From Rhodoferax sp. (GTDB lineage Bacteria; Pseudomonadota; Gammaproteobacteria; Burkholderiales; Burkholderiaceae_C), in NCBI RefSeq assembly GCF_025354435.1, contig NZ_JANXMU010000050.1, positions 62,001-126,000 of the forward strand: a DNA stretch of 64,000 nt. The letters are read 5' to 3'. Of the stretch, positions 63,501 through 64,000 are shown piece after piece. Both the position numbers and the translations under genes were made by a program. Under the pieces are notes generated by a model, which saw only the letters and a program-made list of their open reading frames with translations, made no database searches and had not been told where the DNA came from. Position 1 is the stretch's first letter. Every line of letters begins with the position of its first letter.

Positions 63501-64000
63501 CAAAGATTCCGCAGGCAACCGCATCCAGGCCGCCGCGTCGGTGTATGTCACCAAGCAGGGCGAGTTGTGGTTTGGTGGTGAGAACCACGACCGGATGGAC
63601 CTGCTGCCCGAGAAAAAGAGCTACCAGCCCGGCGAGACCGCCCAGTTCCAGGTGCGCATGCCGTTCCGCTTTGCCACCGCCCTGGTGGCGGTGGAGCGCG
63701 AGGGCATCATCCAGACCCAGGTGGTGCAGCTCAACGGGCAAGACCCGACGGTGCGCGTGCAAATCAAGGAAGGCTGGGGCCCCAACGTGTACGTGAGCGT
63801 GCTGGCCTTGCGCGGCCGCTTGCGCGAAGTGCCCTGGTACAGCTTCTTCACCTGGGGCTACAAGGCCCCGCGCGAGTGGTGGACCAGCTTCTGGTACGAA
63901 GGCCGTGAATACGTGGCCCCCACATCCTTGGTGGACCTGAGCAAACCGGCCTTCCGCCTGGGCGTAGCCGAAATCCGCGTCGGCACGAAGGCCCACCAAC
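60502..64000 (+). CDS. Alpha-2-macroglobulin family protein, N-terminal part (3' truncated by window)
   Basis: The frame runs open from GTG 60502 (GGGAG six bases upstream) to the window end: 1166 codons with no stop. The start VRIHNIFIACGLLAAANLAQAAQ is a signal peptide without a lipobox. Successive beta-sandwich macroglobulin domains follow (FVQNIRPYDGGDQIDEEQFFTLTLNG near 126; VRTSALVTNLGVHFKLGRENALAWVTTLDKGLPVANAQV near 530-570, typical of MG3; FDRMLLRAGETVSMKHLLR near 654). Bacterial relatives trap host or competitor proteases in the periplasm, often with a penicillin-binding protein 1C partner. The thioester and complement-like domains would lie beyond the window. Bases 60811-60863 are a family A repeat read in frame (about residues 104-121). 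Confidence 0.87.
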   Translation, partial: MRIHNIFIACGLLAAANLAQAAQITRVSPQGEVARIRQVVVQFDGSAVNFGDPKAPAPATLQCNDAQASQGSGRWTSDREWAFEFANDLPPGVRCTLQPVLGIKSAPSAYSKSASSYKFNSGGPFVQNIRPYDGGDQIDEEQFFTLTLNGAATLASVQANLWCAVDGLGERVAVRLLDGKDRAELLKAQGLDKAAAKEPLRYLTLACNRRLPPSATVQLVYGKGVATPSGVPNTVEKRFDYTVRAPFAANFSCERENAQSACLPIRPMRLAFNAPVARKLLEGIKLSSGKDTIAPTFDADDSDSEAVVSSITFQSPFVEQAKYTLALPAVFKDASNRALANAASFPMQVGTGAMPPLAKFAASPFGIVERFAEPNGVALLPVTLRNVEAKLQVQALNAEKGSAGKVSTLQPRSDADIIAWYAKVQQFDSYNVSRKLAAAQVKGPLPKVLPDEGKQYVQSRMLSLLQGQPGVKTLDLPQPASGDPRPFEVVGIPLTPGFHMVEIASQKLGASLLDERHGGKRTMFVRTSALVTNLGVHFKLGRENALAWVTTLDKGLPVANAQVQVSDCRGQALGHATTNAQGIAYLSDINPEAPSCQDEGHYSQAYFVSARSTQAGVEDMAFTWSDWNRGIEPWRFNLPTSRSAEPDERAHTVFDRMLLRAGETVSMKHLLRTETRKGFGLAKVQPDTLVITHVGSGQQTTQPLAWRKTATGGQSAESSWSIPPAAKLGVYSVELKGPGDEKSFSTGQFRVEEFRLPVLEGRVTPSDKKPLVHATSVPVDVQINYLAGGGAANLPVRVSALVRGKYLSYSDYEAFSFAAPRGKREAAGEGDEEETTASEDSRVVADKLALTLDKNGAGKTSIDKLTPSPQPQDLLLEATYSDPNGEVQTIRSTQTLWPATVIAGIKTEGWVSTSQKLKFQALALDLTGKPQADVALEVRATARIVTTSRKRMVGGFYTYDNKTSTKDLGAVCSGKSDSRGLLLCEAALNEAGEVELVVTAKDSAGNRIQAAASVYVTKQGELWFGGENHDRMDLLPEKKSYQPGETAQFQVRMPFRFATALVAVEREGIIQTQVVQLNGQDPTVRVQIKEGWGPNVYVSVLALRGRLREVPWYSFFTWGYKAPREWWTSFWYEGREYVAPTSLVDLSKPAFRLGVAEIRVGTKAHQ
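60811..60863 (+). repeat. Family A repeat inside the alpha-2-macroglobulin gene
   Basis: AAATCGGCACCTAGCGCATAT, AAGCGCTAGCAGCTAT and AATAG match a forward family A unit. It encodes a Ser/Lys/Tyr-rich segment inserted between RCTLQP and the conserved PFVQNIRPYD, without breaking the frame. Confidence 0.78.

Noticed and set aside
60802-63999. Long minus-strand open frame of 1065 codons opposite the alpha-2-macroglobulin gene
   Set aside because: The plus strand encodes clear macroglobulin domains with a signal peptide. The minus frame is His/Ala/Gly/Val-rich with no recognisable motif, a common shadow in G+C-rich DNA.

Overview
The window is 64 kb of a G+C-rich, densely coding betaproteobacterial chromosome, most likely Burkholderiales, family Comamonadaceae (Rhodoferax/Albidiferax-like). 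Four things support this: the gene order DUF3683 oxidase-DUF971-ubiE-Tim44-ubiJ-ubiB-fmdB-DUF502-aspS; the order yicC-kinase-PP2C-rph-rdgB-hemW; the exosortase-A type polysaccharide genes; and a small interspersed repeat that resembles repeats I recall from this family. No rRNA, tRNA, CRISPR array, insertion sequence or prophage was seen.

Layout. 1-9357 is the downstream end of an exosortase-A (XrtA/PEP-CTERM) associated exopolysaccharide cluster: a nucleotide-sugar dehydrogenase tail, three glycosyltransferases, an asparagine-synthase-like amidotransferase, a CapK/phenylacetate-CoA-ligase-like enzyme, an O-antigen-ligase-like protein and a polysaccharide deacetylase. The exosortase and PEP-CTERM substrates are not in the window. 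9423-15840 holds an EamA transporter, a quinone oxidoreductase, a Nudix hydrolase, an MBOAT/SGNH O-acetylation pair whose SGNH gene has an in-frame TAG, and a BASS-type transporter. 15837-20616 is a partial histidine operon (hisC-hisB-hisH-hisA-mutarotase-hisF).

20690-28113 is the highlight: nirB-nirD-nasR, then nirC and a fused phosphatase-kinase. Upstream of nirB and of nirC I read a -24/-12 (sigma54) promoter and a leader RNA with two hairpins. All four hairpins have six-base loops with A at position 1 and G at position 4, the rule for ANTAR antiterminators, and the ANTAR protein NasR is encoded between the two targets. In the nirC leader the second hairpin overlaps, and so excludes, a strong intrinsic terminator. 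NtrC-like dyads lie upstream of the nirB promoter.

28387-38504 is housekeeping: yicC, a Ser/Thr kinase with its PP2C phosphatase, rph, rdgB, hemW, a citrate-type MFS transporter, a SirB1-like protein, murJ and rpsT. 38614-43606 is an L-carnitine catabolic locus (cdhR, caiX, cdhC, an SGNH hydrolase, cdhA, cdhB). 43629-45383 is an SOS-controlled umuDC operon with a near-perfect LexA box overlapping its start codon. 45504-58184 runs serA, a giant FAD/Fe-S oxidase (possibly the D-2-hydroxyglutarate dehydrogenase that pairs with SerA), DUF971, the ubiquinone genes ubiE/ubiJ/ubiB and aspS. 58248-60340 is a divergent flavoprotein monooxygenase/MarR pair with a shared operator. 60502-64000 is the start of a bacterial alpha-2-macroglobulin gene that runs off the window.

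Two repeat families cut across this. Family A (about 50-60 bp, at least a dozen copies) sits in intergenic gaps, supplies start or stop codons, and also lies in frame inside several conserved genes. Family B (about 125 bp, two copies) folds into three stem-loops whose sequences co-vary between copies, and each copy abuts the stop codon of a minus-strand gene.
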